A DNA stretch of 30,266 bases from an uncultured Pseudomonadota bacterium (GCA_938004375.1 CALKWH010000429.1:1-30266); one strand, 5' to 3'; shown: positions 14,779 through 25,144, counted from the stretch's first letter. Made by a program: numbers and translations. The notes: generated by a model from the letters alone, not told the origin.

Positions 14779-16613
14779 GCGGGCGTGGACAGGCGGGCCA
14801 GCAGACCGCCAGCCTGTACGAACAGGCGATCCACGGCCTCGGGGTCTAGCTTCCGGTGCGGAAGCAGGGCGAGGTCGTACAGGTGGGAGAGCACCTCCTT
14901 GGCCGTGTCCTCGGGCAGGACGTGGGGGTGGGCCGGATCGAGCCGCTCGATCACCGGATGCCGCAGGTTGAGCACGCACTGGTGGGCGCCGAAGACGTTC
15001 TCCGTCTTGGGCGACTGATAGGCGAGCATCTCCTTGAAGCGCCGCTGGAGCTCGGGGATCACCAGCACCAGGGGAAGCTCGGTGGTCTTCAGTTTCTGCA
15101 CCTCGAAGGTGACGTCGGGCAGCAGGGACTTGGCCCGCTCGAGCACGCGGTCGCGATCGGTGCGCCCGTCGACGTCCACGACCTCGGGCAGCTCGGCCAC
15201 CAGCTCAGGACCCAGGTTGGCGTCCACGCGCCGGAACGAGATCTTCTCGTCGTGGTGGCGGGACTCGTAGTAGTTGAAGTAGTGGCTGTCGATGGGCGGG
15301 CTGGCCAGGATCACCGGCAGGCCGGCCTCCTCGTACAGGTGGATCAGGCTCTTGAGCGTCTCGCCGGGCACGGCGTAGTAGAGGTGCTTCTCCTCCTGGC
15401 TCTTCGCGTAGTCCTCGCCATAGCGGGCCTTCAGGGCCTCCTCGAGGGAGGTGAATGCGCCGTCGCTCTTCTCGTAGACCAGCGCCGGGGCCACCCGCTC
15501 GGCGAACTTGTCGTCGCGCATGCAGGCGAACTTCACGTACGGGTGCAGCTCCTTCCACATCTTCCGGAACTCCTCGGGCTTCTCCGTGTTCAGTTCCACG
15601 ATGCGATCGGCGATCTTGCGGGACAGGTGGGCGGCGATCTTGCGCACCGAGGCGTCCTGCTGCAGGAACGAGCGCGAGACGTTGAGCGGGATGTCCGGGC
15701 TGTCGATGAACCCCCGGATGTACTGGAACGCCTCGGGCAAAAGCACGTTCATCTCCGAGGAGACGAACACCCGGTTGCAGTACAGGTGCAGCCGGTCGCT
15801 GCGCAGGTCGTCCTGACGGGAGAGCCGCGGGAAGAACAGCACGCCCTGCAGGTGGAAGGGGAAGTCGGCGTTGACGTGGACCCAGAAGTAGGGGTCCTCG
15901 TCGGTGGGGAACATCTTCTTGTAGAACGCGACGTAGTCCTCGTCCTTCAGGTCGCCTTGCTTGCTGACCCACAGCGGCGGATCGGGGTTGATCACCTCGT
16001 CGCCGAGGCGGATGGGCACCGGCAGGAACCGGCAGTAGCGGCGCAGGATCTCGCGCAGCTTCCAGTTGTCCAGGAACTCCGCGTCGTCGTCGGCCACGTG
16101 CAGGATCACCCGCGTCCCCCGGTCGGCCTTGGTGCTCTCCTCCACGGTGAACTCGGGCTCGCCGGTGCAGCTCCAGCGCACGGCGGCCGCGCCCTCGCGC
16201 CAGGACAACGTCTCCACTTCGACCTTGCGCGAGATCATGAACGCCGAGTAGAAGCCCAGCCCGAAATGCCCGATGATGCCGTCCTTCCCGGACTGGTACT
16301 GGGCGATGAACTCCTCGGCCCCCGAGAAGGCGATCTGGCCGAGGTATTTGCGCACCTCGTCGGCGGTCATTCCCACGCCGTTGTCCTCCACGGTGATCGT
16401 CTTCAGATCGGCCGAGAAGGACACCTTCACCCCCAGCTCCTCCTCACCGAGGGTGGTCTGCCCCTCGCCGGCCAGGATCTTCAATTTGGTGATGGCGTCG
16501 ACGCCGTTGGAGACGAGCTCCCGCAAAAAGATCTCGCGCTCGGAGTAAAGCCATTTCTTGATGATTGGAAAAATGTTCTGCGCGCTGATGCTGATCTGAC
16601 CTTTTTCGCTCAT
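14775..16613 (-). CDS. htpG: chaperone HtpG (Hsp90 family)
   Basis: A 612-residue Hsp90, close to the usual bacterial length (about 620-630). The start at 16613 follows GGAGGT, and the frame above it has no ribosome site. The N-terminal ATPase domain shows the catalytic Glu in RELVSNGVDA (E32), the Mg/nucleotide Asn (N36), DNGVGM (77-82), the lid GHFGLGFYSAF and GTRVILH. The middle domain has the conserved Arg-containing loop PLNVSRSFLQQ. The C-terminal dimerisation domain is present. Hsp90 assists late folding of client proteins in the cytoplasm. It sits upstream of, and overlaps, an EamA transporter, an unusual neighbour for htpG. NGVDA instead of the commoner NASDA/NAVDA is a minor variant. 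Confidence 0.95.
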   Translation of the reverse strand: MSEKGQISISAQNIFPIIKKWLYSEREIFLRELVSNGVDAITKLKILAGEGQTTLGEEELGVKVSFSADLKTITVEDNGVGMTADEVRKYLGQIAFSGAEEFIAQYQSGKDGIIGHFGLGFYSAFMISRKVEVETLSWREGAAAVRWSCTGEPEFTVEESTKADRGTRVILHVADDDAEFLDNWKLREILRRYCRFLPVPIRLGDEVINPDPPLWVSKQGDLKDEDYVAFYKKMFPTDEDPYFWVHVNADFPFHLQGVLFFPRLSRQDDLRSDRLHLYCNRVFVSSEMNVLLPEAFQYIRGFIDSPDIPLNVSRSFLQQDASVRKIAAHLSRKIADRIVELNTEKPEEFRKMWKELHPYVKFACMRDDKFAERVAPALVYEKSDGAFTSLEEALKARYGEDYAKSQEEKHLYYAVPGETLKSLIHLYEEAGLPVILASPPIDSHYFNYYESRHHDEKISFRRVDANLGPELVAELPEVVDVDGRTDRDRVLERAKSLLPDVTFEVQKLKTTELPLVLVIPELQRRFKEMLAYQSPKTENVFGAHQCVLNLRHPVIERLDPAHPHVLPEDTAKEVLSHLYDLALLPHRKLDPEAVDRLFVQAGGLLARLSTPA

Positions 16614-16634
16614 CGCATACCTCCAGGCGCAGGC

Positions 16635-16663
16635 ACTGTAATCACCGGGATTGTCGGGATCAA
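16635..16663 (-). promoter_or_regulatory. candidate promoter for htpG-eamA
   Basis: On the minus strand, TTGATC (16663-16658), a 17-base spacer and TACAGT (16640-16635). The transcript would start near 16628, just before the GGAGGT ribosome site. CTTGATC also resembles the minus-35 of heat-shock sigma32, but no good CCCCAT-type minus-10 follows at the right distance. No CIRCE element was seen. Confidence 0.35.
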
Positions 16664-16771
16664 GGGGGGTGGACCCGGCAGTTAATATTTTATCTGTGCT
16701 CTTTCCAAGGGACTTGCTTTTTTCCCGCGAGGACATACTCTTTGCGTCACCTGAACGGAGGTTTCACCACC

Positions 16772-18055
16772 ATGAAAAAAATCCTGATCCTCATCCTCTC
16801 CCTGTCCATCTCGATGCTCGCCTGCAATAAAAAGAAGGCCGACGACAAGAAGGCCGACGACGGCAAGCAACCCGTGGCCGGCGACATGAAAGGGCCCGCC
16901 GACGCCATGACGCCGGACAAGCCCGCCGAGGACCCGAACTGGGTCAAGGCCGAGAACGTGAAGCCCGAGGACGAGAAGGTCGAGTGCGGCGGCTGGAACG
17001 CCTGCAAGGTCACCGTGATCACCAAGAAGGTGAAAGAAGAGATCGAAAAGCAGAAGGACTTCGAGAACCTCGAGATCCAGTTCACCGAGGAGGTGACCAA
17101 CGACCAGTTCAAGACCGTGGCCAACCTGCCCTGGGTCAAGAAGCTCTCCGTCGCCTCCACCAAGGTCGACAACCTGGAGCCGGTGGCCAAGCTCGCCAAG
17201 CTCGAGGAACTGAAGGCCTCGTCCCTGAAGTGGGAGGACGACAAGGAGCGCAAGAAACGCCTGAGCCTGAAGCCGCTGGCGGGCTTGAAGAACCTGAAGA
17301 AACTGACCTTCTACGGCACCCGGGTGACCGACGTCTCCGCCCTGGCCGAGGCCGTGACCCTGACCCACGCGAATTTTTACATGAGCGAGGTCGAGGACAT
17401 CAAGTTCGTCGAGAAGCTCGTCGCCCTCGAGGAGCTGGACCTGTACGCCTGCCCGGTCACCGATCTGGCGCCGCTGGCCGGCCTGACCAAGCTCCGCGTC
17501 CTGAACCTCTACATGAACAAGTCCACCGACTTCTCCGTGCTCTCGAAGCTCACCGCCCTCGAGGACATCTGGCTGCAGTTCACGACCTTCTCGGATCTGA
17601 ACCTGCTCGCGGGCGCCACCAAGATGAAGTCCCTCTCCCTGAACTGGCTCAAGGAGGGCGGCGTGAAGGATCTCTCGGCGGTGAAGAACATGCCCGAGCT
17701 GGACAGCCTCTCCCTGACCGACTCGGCCGTCGAGAAGCTCGACGACCTGGCCAACTGCAAGAAGCTCCGGCGCGTGGACCTGGGCAACACCAAAATCAAG
17801 GACATCAAGGCCCTCGCGGAGCTCACCGAACTGAGCGACGTGGCCATCCCCAAGACCGCCGTGGCCGACTTGAAACCCCTGGCCAAAGCCGAGAACCTCT
17901 GGTCCCTGAACATCAGTGAAACCAAGGTCAAGTCCCTGGCCCCGCTCCTGAAGCTCACCAAGATGCGCACGCTCACGGTCTCCAAGGGCTTCCCGAAGGG
18001 TGAACTGGACAAGCTCCAGAAGGCGATGCCCGAGCTCAAGATCAACGAACGCTAA
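16772..18055 (+). CDS. leucine-rich-repeat lipoprotein
   Basis: A 427-residue lipoprotein with lipobox MLAC (C18), preceded by ACGGAGGT at nine bases. A Lys/Asp-rich linker (about 19-75) is followed by about 12-13 leucine-rich repeats of 21-23 residues (internalin-like; for example LEELDLYACPVTDLAPLAGL and LRRVDLGNTKIKDIKALAEL). The repeats run to about residue 410 with a short helical end. LRRs of this kind are protein-binding surfaces. It is divergently placed from htpG, so they may share a control region. The function is unknown; a lipid-anchored binding protein is the safest reading. Confidence 0.85.
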   Translation: MKKILILILSLSISMLACNKKKADDKKADDGKQPVAGDMKGPADAMTPDKPAEDPNWVKAENVKPEDEKVECGGWNACKVTVITKKVKEEIEKQKDFENLEIQFTEEVTNDQFKTVANLPWVKKLSVASTKVDNLEPVAKLAKLEELKASSLKWEDDKERKKRLSLKPLAGLKNLKKLTFYGTRVTDVSALAEAVTLTHANFYMSEVEDIKFVEKLVALEELDLYACPVTDLAPLAGLTKLRVLNLYMNKSTDFSVLSKLTALEDIWLQFTTFSDLNLLAGATKMKSLSLNWLKEGGVKDLSAVKNMPELDSLSLTDSAVEKLDDLANCKKLRRVDLGNTKIKDIKALAELTELSDVAIPKTAVADLKPLAKAENLWSLNISETKVKSLAPLLKLTKMRTLTVSKGFPKGELDKLQKAMPELKINER

Positions 18056-18179
18056 ATACTATACCCGGCCCATTCAATACCCCATACAAATCCAACCCGA
18101 TCTGTGGTAGAGGTGCGACACCCCGCCGGCTCTCCGGGCACCGTGACGGCCCACCGGCGAGGATGGAGTCGAGGACCGT

Positions 18180-19517
18180 ATGAACATCTTCATCATGGGC
18201 GCCGGCCAGGTCGGCGCGCACCTGGCGAAGGTGATGGCCGAGGAGGGGCACGGCGTCACCCTGATCGAGAACGACCCCCGGCGCGTGGAGGACGTGGACT
18301 TCCACCGCGACGTGCGCGTGGTGGCCGGCTCCGGCACCTCCTCGGGCCTGCTCAAGGACCTGGGGATCGCCGACGCGGGCCTGTTCGTCGCCACCTCGGG
18401 GCACGACGAAGCCAACCTGGTGGCGGCGTCCCTCGCGAAGAAGCTCGGCGCGAAGAAGACCGTGGCCCGGGTGGGGCAGTACACGTATTTCCAGGAGGCC
18501 CTGGAGCTCGCGGGGGCCTTCCACGTGGATCACATCCTGAGCCCGCAGGAGCTTACCGCCCGCCAGGCCATCGCCTACCTCGAGCACCCGGGCATGGTCA
18601 TGCTCGACGATTTCGCCGGCGGCCTGATCCAGGCCTTCTCCTTCCACCTCGACGAGGCCTCCCCCCTGCGCGGCCCCCTCTCCCGCCTCAAGCTCCCCGA
18701 GCACACCCTCGTCGGCCTGATCCGCCGGGGCGCCGAGACCATCATCCCTCGGGGCGACGACGCGCTTGAACCCGGAGACCAGGTCACCTTCATCGGCAAG
18801 GCCCACAAGGGGCAGATCTTCGAGGAGCTGGTGAAGAAGAAGCTCGACCGTCTGCACACGGTCACCATCGCGGGCGCCTCGTCAGTGGGCCTGTTCATCG
18901 CCCAGAAGTTGGGGAAGTACCGCTTCACCGTGAAGCTCGTGGAGCGCGACCGCGAGCGCTGCGAGGAGGCCGCCCGGCTCCTCGAGCACGCCGAAATCAT
19001 CCACTCCGACGTCACCTCGATCGACGCCATGAAAGAGGAGCGTCTGGACCAGAGCTCGGTGTTCATCGCCGCCACCGACAAGGACGACCGCAACATCCTG
19101 GCCGCGCTCCTGTCCAAGGAGCTGGGGGTGCCCCACTGCCTGGCCGTGGTCCGGCAGCCCGACTTCTCCGTGCTCATCAACCGGCTCGGGGTGAACCACG
19201 CCCTGATCCCGCGGGTCATCTTCGCCACCCACCTGCTCGAGCTCACCTTGGCGCAGGGCTGCCAGTCCCGCACCGTGCTCGAGGAGGAGCAGGCCGAGAT
19301 CCTGGAGTTCATCGCCCGGGAGGGCCAGCTTGCGACGGGCCAGCCCCTGGCCTCGGCCGGCTTCCCGCGAGGCTCCCTGGTGGCCGCCATCGCCCGCCGG
19401 GGCAAGGTGTTCATCGCCGGCGGCGCGGATCGCATCGAGCCGAAGGACCGCGTCGTGATCATCGCCAAGAAGACCGTGGCCGCTGACGTGGTCCGCATGT
19501 TCCCGACCAACGGCTGA
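18180..19517 (+). CDS. trkA: Trk potassium-uptake regulatory subunit TrkA
   Basis: A 445-residue cytoplasmic gating protein of the Trk potassium channel, with two RCK_N plus RCK_C halves as in Escherichia coli TrkA. The first half has the NAD(H)-binding GAGQVG (G7 to G12) and the acidic residue in VTLIEND. The second begins GASSVG (G232 to G237), which lacks the middle Gly, so this second nucleotide site may be weak or adapted. It is seven bases upstream of trkH on the same strand; the pair is a complete Trk system. Start chosen at the ATG at 18180 with GAGG about six bases upstream. Confidence 0.93.
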   Translation: MNIFIMGAGQVGAHLAKVMAEEGHGVTLIENDPRRVEDVDFHRDVRVVAGSGTSSGLLKDLGIADAGLFVATSGHDEANLVAASLAKKLGAKKTVARVGQYTYFQEALELAGAFHVDHILSPQELTARQAIAYLEHPGMVMLDDFAGGLIQAFSFHLDEASPLRGPLSRLKLPEHTLVGLIRRGAETIIPRGDDALEPGDQVTFIGKAHKGQIFEELVKKKLDRLHTVTIAGASSVGLFIAQKLGKYRFTVKLVERDRERCEEAARLLEHAEIIHSDVTSIDAMKEERLDQSSVFIAATDKDDRNILAALLSKELGVPHCLAVVRQPDFSVLINRLGVNHALIPRVIFATHLLELTLAQGCQSRTVLEEEQAEILEFIAREGQLATGQPLASAGFPRGSLVAAIARRGKVFIAGGADRIEPKDRVVIIAKKTVAADVVRMFPTNG

Positions 19518-19524
19518 CGATCCC

Positions 19525-20979
19525 ATGAACTACCCCATCCTCGCCCGCTACCTCGGCCAGTTCCTGCTGTTCTTCAGCCTGTGCCTGCTGCCCGGCGCCG
19601 CGTGGAGCCTCATCCACGCCGAGTGGCGCCCGCTGGCCGCCTTCTTCGCGGCCATGGCTGCGGGCGGCGCCCTGGGCGGCGGCCTGTGGTTCCTGGGGCG
19701 GCGCGCCGACGGCCGCATGTACAACCGCGAGGCCCTGGCACTCGTGGGCCTCGGCTGGCTGATCGCCGCGGGCATCGGCGGCCTCCCGTTCTGGATAGGC
19801 GGGATGTTCTCCAACCCCGTGGACGCCTACTTCGAGTCCATGTCGGGCTTCACCACCACCGGGGCCTCGGTCCTCGCCGACATCGAGAGCGCCTCGAAGG
19901 GCCTGGTGTTCTGGCGCTCGTTCACCCACTGGCTCGGGGGCATGGGCATCATCGTGCTGTTCATCTCGATCCTGCCTTACCTGGGCGCCGGCGGAAAGCA
20001 GCTCTTCAAGAACGAGAGCCCCGGCCCAGACCCCCGCGGGCTGGCCCCCAAGATCCGCGACACCGCGTCGATCCTGTGGAAGATCTACGTCGCGATGACC
20101 GTGGCCCTCACCGTCGTCCTCATGCTCGAGGGGATGTCGATCCACGACGCCCTGTGCCACGCCTTCGGCACGGTCGCCACCGGCGGCTTCTCGACGCGCA
20201 ACGCCTCGGTGGCCGCCTACTCCAGCGTGGGGATCGAGCTCACCCTGATCGTCTTCATGGTGCTCGCGGGCACCAACTTCAGCCTGTTCTTCGCGGTCTG
20301 GGGCCGCGACTGGAAGGCCCTGGTGCGCGACCCCGAGTTTCGCGCCTACCTCCTCGTGCTGGTCCTGGCCACCGCGGCGATCACCGCCGACCTGTGGTTC
20401 GAGGGCGCCGTCGACGGCCTGGCCGCCGCCCTGCGTGGCTCGGGCTTCTCCACGGTCTCGGTCATGACCACCACCGGCTTCGGCACCGCCGACTTCGACC
20501 GGTGGCCGGACTTCTCCCGCGCGGTCCTGCTGCTGCTGATGTTCATCGGGGGCTGCGCGGGCTCCACCGGCGGCGGACTGAAGGTCATCCGCCTGCTGAT
20601 CCTGTGGAAGGTCGCCTGGGAGCGGCTCCACAAGGCCTGGTCCCCCCGCGCGGTGCGGACGATCAAGATCGGCAACGACGTGATCTCCCCCGAGCTGCAG
20701 CACACCGTGCTGGTGTTCTTCCTGCTGTTCCTGGTCGCGGCCACCATGGGCACCCTGGCCATGGCCGCCCTGGGCCTGGATCTGATCACCGCCTTCTCGG
20801 CGGTGGCGGCGACGCTCAACAACATCGGCCCGGGCCTGGGCGTCGTGGGCCCCACGGGCAACTACGCCGACCTGCCCACCGCGGGCAAGGCGGTCCTCAG
20901 CCTGCTCATGGCCATCGGCCGCATCGAGTTGTTCGCCATCCTCGTGCTGTTCTCACCGGGCTTCTGGCGGAAAAATTGA
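19525..20979 (+). CDS. trkH: Trk potassium-uptake channel subunit TrkH
   Basis: A 484-residue membrane protein with four pore-loop repeats carrying the Gly-centred selectivity filter: TTTGAS (110-115), TVATGGFST (near 217-224), TTTGFGT and NNIGPG. The GGCAGSTGGGLKVIRLLIL segment typical of TrkH/TrkG follows the third pore. Length matches TrkH (about 483). It imports potassium under control of TrkA, whose gene lies directly upstream; the ribosome site is weak, which may mean translation coupling to trkA. A hexamer repeat begins two bases after the stop. Confidence 0.95.
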   Translation: MNYPILARYLGQFLLFFSLCLLPGAAWSLIHAEWRPLAAFFAAMAAGGALGGGLWFLGRRADGRMYNREALALVGLGWLIAAGIGGLPFWIGGMFSNPVDAYFESMSGFTTTGASVLADIESASKGLVFWRSFTHWLGGMGIIVLFISILPYLGAGGKQLFKNESPGPDPRGLAPKIRDTASILWKIYVAMTVALTVVLMLEGMSIHDALCHAFGTVATGGFSTRNASVAAYSSVGIELTLIVFMVLAGTNFSLFFAVWGRDWKALVRDPEFRAYLLVLVLATAAITADLWFEGAVDGLAAALRGSGFSTVSVMTTTGFGTADFDRWPDFSRAVLLLLMFIGGCAGSTGGGLKVIRLLILWKVAWERLHKAWSPRAVRTIKIGNDVISPELQHTVLVFFLLFLVAATMGTLAMAALGLDLITAFSAVAATLNNIGPGLGVVGPTGNYADLPTAGKAVLSLLMAIGRIELFAILVLFSPGFWRKN

Positions 20980-20981
20980 AG

Positions 20982-21000
20982 AATCGAAATCGAAATCGAA
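20982..21000 (+). repeat. (TCGAAA)n hexamer repeat, copy 3
   Basis: About three units (AATCGAAATCGAAATCGAA) starting two bases after the trkH stop and lying in the 72-bp gap before the converging end of the helicase gene. Same unit and same convergent placement as copies 1 and 2. Confidence 0.85.
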
Positions 21001-21051
21001 GAGCGGCAAACCGGCAGTTGATGGTGGACCGGTGCTCCGAATGGAAGTCGC

Positions 21052-22299
<1,248 letters not shown>

Positions 22300-22458
22300 G
22301 GACAAACTCCTTGATTATTTGCTGTTTTCCCCAGTCCGGCAGGGCCGGCCCGGTCGAGAGGATCAGCTGTTGTAACGACTTCCACGCATGCTCGAACGAA
22401 GGGAGATGCACGAGGACGAAGGGCGCCAACCGGTCCGCGCTCGTTCAGGGTCGGCGGG

Positions 22459-22464
22459 AACATA
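22459..22464 (-). promoter_or_regulatory. candidate extended minus-10 for the helicase gene
   Basis: On the minus strand the hexamer TATGTT (22464-22459) is preceded by TGC, an extended minus-10 form, with no clear minus-35. It would give a leader of about 150 bases (near 22452 to 22300), unusually long for this window and typical of helicase or cold-shock mRNAs in general. No riboswitch or leader peptide is recognised. Confidence 0.3.
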
Positions 22465-22486
22465 GCAGAGATTTTCGGAAAGTGGG

Positions 22487-22517
22487 AAAAAAAGTGCGGG
22501 CCGCCCGTTGGCGGGCG
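22487..22517 (-). terminator. possible rho-independent terminator of the FG-GAP lipoprotein gene
   Basis: On the minus strand, six bases after the stop, CGCCCG and CGGGCG (22517-22502) form a perfect six-pair stem with a four-base loop. A run of seven T (22493-22487) lies eight bases further on. The gap between stem and T-run makes it imperfect. Confidence 0.35.
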
Positions 22518-22522
22518 TCCCT

Positions 22523-25060
22523 CTATTCGACGACCTCGCAGCGCACCGGGCCGGCGGGGCGGGCGTTGTTGCCCGGCTCACACTCCTCGAGGGCGCCCGC
22601 CTCGTTGACCACGGCCGAGAAGGTCATGTCCACGCCCGTCTCGGCGCCCTCGTAGACGAAGGTCAGGCGCTCCCAGCCGCCGGGAAGCACGATGGTGGCC
22701 GTGGTGAGCGATCCCAGGTAGGCGGCCGGCGTGACGTCGGTGCGGTAGAAGTGGACGGCCACGCCTGGGGCTGCGGCCGCGGAGCCCTCGTTGCGCACCA
22801 CGGCCGAGAGCCGGACGATGGAGGGACAGAGCGCGGCCGCGGTGAGGTCGATCTGGAGGTCGGGCACCGGGAACAGCGCGCCGCCCTGCACGTTCTGGCG
22901 GTAGTTGTTGTACAGCAGCCAGTTCGCGTCCTCCGAGAGGGGGACGTCCCACAGGCCGCCGGCGTACTCGATGTTGGTGACGTGGTAGTCGAACTGGTTC
23001 CAGATCGGGCGGGTGCGCACCCAGCGGTCGTTGGCGTCGCCGTAGACGCGCACGCCCACGGTGCCGCCGGCCTGCTGGCAGACGCCCGCTGCATCGCACT
23101 GGAGGTCTCCGGAGCAGGTGCCGCCGATGCCGCCGTCGCAGGGCCCCTGGGCCACGCAGTCGGTGAGCTGGCACAGGGTGTCGATGGGGACGCCGGCGTT
23201 CTTCCAGTGCAGGCGGCACTGCAGGCCGCCCACGGCGTACTTGTTCGACACGATGATCATCTCCGAGTTGCCGTCGCCGTCCACGTCGGCCACTAACGGG
23301 TACTCGGCCAGCGTGCCCGAGGAGCCCGGGATCGGCGGGGAGACCAGCTCGGCGCCGGTGGTGCCGTCGTAGATGTGGAAGAAGCACTCGTCGTTGTAAA
23401 GCACCTCGGCGCGACCGTCGCCCTGGAAGTCGAACACCGAGGAGCCCGTCATGGAAGAGCTCAGGTCCTGGGTGGGGGTGGACCACAGGATCAGGTCGGT
23501 GCGCCCCGAGGCGCAGGCGCCGCCGGTGCGCAGCGCCGGGTCGTGGCAGTCGGGATCGTACACGACGTACTCGGCGCGCCCGGCCGTCGAGATCTCGAGC
23601 AGGCCGTCGCCGTCGAAGTCCGCCAGCGTGGGGGCGCCGCCGTTGCCGGTGCCGGGGATGGGGATGGTGGCGTCGACCAGGGCGCCGCCGGTGCCCACCA
23701 GCAGCTGGCCGGTGAGGCCGTCGACCAGGAAGAAGTTGTTGTAGACGTAGGCGAGCTCGGGGCCGGGCCGGTCCGGCAGGATGTCGGCTGCGGCGAGGAA
23801 CCCCGAGGAGAGGCCGGCGGCGTTGGTCCAGAACGTCTGGCCGCCGGGGATCAGCGGATCGACGGTGTAGGCGTGGGAGCCGTCGAAGATCTCCGGGCGC
23901 CCGTCGAGGTCCAGATCGGCGATGAGCACCGAGCGGCCGCAGCCGAGCTGGTTCACGAAGTCCAGCGACGGGTTGGAGATGTCGCGGCCGTTGAGGGCGT
24001 GACACCCCAGCACGATGTCGGGCATGCCGTCGTGATCGAGGTCGGCGATGCCGGGCCCGCCGTGGATGTGCCGCATCGAGGCCCCGGAGAGCCGCAGGCC
24101 GCTGCAGCCCGGGTGGTTGGCCGTGTCGCACACGTCGCCGAGGCCGTCGTTGTCCGCGATGCGCACGCCGCCGCCCTGCACGTTGTAGACGATCTCGAGA
24201 CCCGGATCGTCGTCGAAGTTCGCCAGCGCCACCGAGGCGCCGCCGAAGGGCTTGGGTGCGGCGGGATCGGCGTCCGAGGGGATGGTGAACAGGATGCGGC
24301 CGCCGCCCGCGCCGTCGCCGTCGCCGGCGAGCACGACGATGACCGAGTCGGTGTTGTACAGGTTGGTGTAGAACAGCACGACCACGATGTCCGGGATGCC
24401 GTCGCCGTCCACGTCGCCCACGATGGGGGCGGCCATGCTGTCGGTGTAGGCCTTGCCCAGCACGGTCGTGCCGCGCCAATACCACTCGAGCTCCGGCTCG
24501 ATGTCGGTGAAGGTGGCCTCGCCCTCGCACAGGGGCCCGTCGGGCAGGCGCAGGCACTTGCCGATGGCCGCCTCGCAGTAGTAGCTCTCGTCAGGGCAGT
24601 CGAAGTGATTGTCGCAGTTGCCCGCGGGCACCGCGCACTGGTCATGGAGGCACAGGGTGCCGGGGGGACAGCACACGTTGAGGCTCGCGCCGCACAGGGA
24701 CTCGCCCGCCGGACAGTCGGCCGCGCAGTCCACGCCGTCCAGGCAGATCTGGCCCGCGCCGCAGCAGGTGAACAGGTTCTCCCCGCAGCGGGTGAACGGG
24801 CACACCGGCAGACAGGCCATGTGGTTGACGCACTCCTCGCCGTCCGAGCAGCACAGGATGCCGCAGCGGTCCTCCTCGGGGCAGACGGGCTCCGCGTCCG
24901 CGTCCGAGTCCGGGACATCGGGGACGTCGGCGTCGACCCCGCCGTCGGGACCCGGGCGCACGCCGGCCTCGCCGGAGCAGGCGGCCAGGCCGAGGCAGGC
25001 GGCGAGGAAGAAACAGAAGGTCCAGGGCAGCGGGAGGGTTTGCGTGCGGGACGTGCGCAT
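22523..25060 (-). CDS. large lipoprotein with Cys-rich N terminus, FG-GAP/VCBS propeller and CARDB-like C terminus
   Basis: An 845-residue lipoprotein with lipobox LAAC (C28); CAGGAG lies ten bases before the ATG. An acidic linker (about 32-58) leads to a Cys-rich region (about 59-185) with paired CC motifs (GILCCSDG, FTCCGAG, NVCCPPG). Residues about 215-690 hold at least six FG-GAP/VCBS-type repeats with calcium-type Asp loops (DVDGDGIPDIV, DLDHDGMPDIV, DLDLDGRPEIF, DFDGDGLLEIS, DFQGDGRAEVL, DVDGDGNSEMI), expected to form an integrin-alpha-like beta-propeller. A second Cys patch lies near 635-675. Residues about 735-845 resemble a CARDB domain (VRNEGSAAAAPGVAVHFY). Likely surface-exposed adhesion or binding; ligand unknown. 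Confidence 0.85.
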   Translation of the reverse strand: MRTSRTQTLPLPWTFCFFLAACLGLAACSGEAGVRPGPDGGVDADVPDVPDSDADAEPVCPEEDRCGILCCSDGEECVNHMACLPVCPFTRCGENLFTCCGAGQICLDGVDCAADCPAGESLCGASLNVCCPPGTLCLHDQCAVPAGNCDNHFDCPDESYYCEAAIGKCLRLPDGPLCEGEATFTDIEPELEWYWRGTTVLGKAYTDSMAAPIVGDVDGDGIPDIVVVLFYTNLYNTDSVIVVLAGDGDGAGGGRILFTIPSDADPAAPKPFGGASVALANFDDDPGLEIVYNVQGGGVRIADNDGLGDVCDTANHPGCSGLRLSGASMRHIHGGPGIADLDHDGMPDIVLGCHALNGRDISNPSLDFVNQLGCGRSVLIADLDLDGRPEIFDGSHAYTVDPLIPGGQTFWTNAAGLSSGFLAAADILPDRPGPELAYVYNNFFLVDGLTGQLLVGTGGALVDATIPIPGTGNGGAPTLADFDGDGLLEISTAGRAEYVVYDPDCHDPALRTGGACASGRTDLILWSTPTQDLSSSMTGSSVFDFQGDGRAEVLYNDECFFHIYDGTTGAELVSPPIPGSSGTLAEYPLVADVDGDGNSEMIIVSNKYAVGGLQCRLHWKNAGVPIDTLCQLTDCVAQGPCDGGIGGTCSGDLQCDAAGVCQQAGGTVGVRVYGDANDRWVRTRPIWNQFDYHVTNIEYAGGLWDVPLSEDANWLLYNNYRQNVQGGALFPVPDLQIDLTAAALCPSIVRLSAVVRNEGSAAAAPGVAVHFYRTDVTPAAYLGSLTTATIVLPGGWERLTFVYEGAETGVDMTFSAVVNEAGALEECEPGNNARPAGPVRCEVVE

Positions 25061-25144
25061 GGTGACGGACTCCTGCCGAGATTGTGGTGGAAAGCCGTCT
25101 CCGGCACAAGGGCTTTGTTCGCACCGGCGAGCGCACCGGCGCCT

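Larger units (their letters stand above)
22300..22522. other. intergenic region, 223 bp
   Basis: The gap between the end of the FG-GAP lipoprotein gene and the helicase gene, both on the minus strand. It holds the possible terminator and the extended minus-10. An open reading frame from 22463 crosses the leader but runs into the helicase gene in the wrong frame. Nothing else recognised. Confidence 0.5.

Noticed and set aside
14856..16685. 609-codon plus-strand open frame
   Set aside because: Antisense to htpG, whose motifs are unambiguous.
16664..16771. promoter for the leucine-rich-repeat lipoprotein
   Set aside because: TTGCTT is present near 16713, but any minus-10 falls at 14-16 bases with poor match, so I do not call it.
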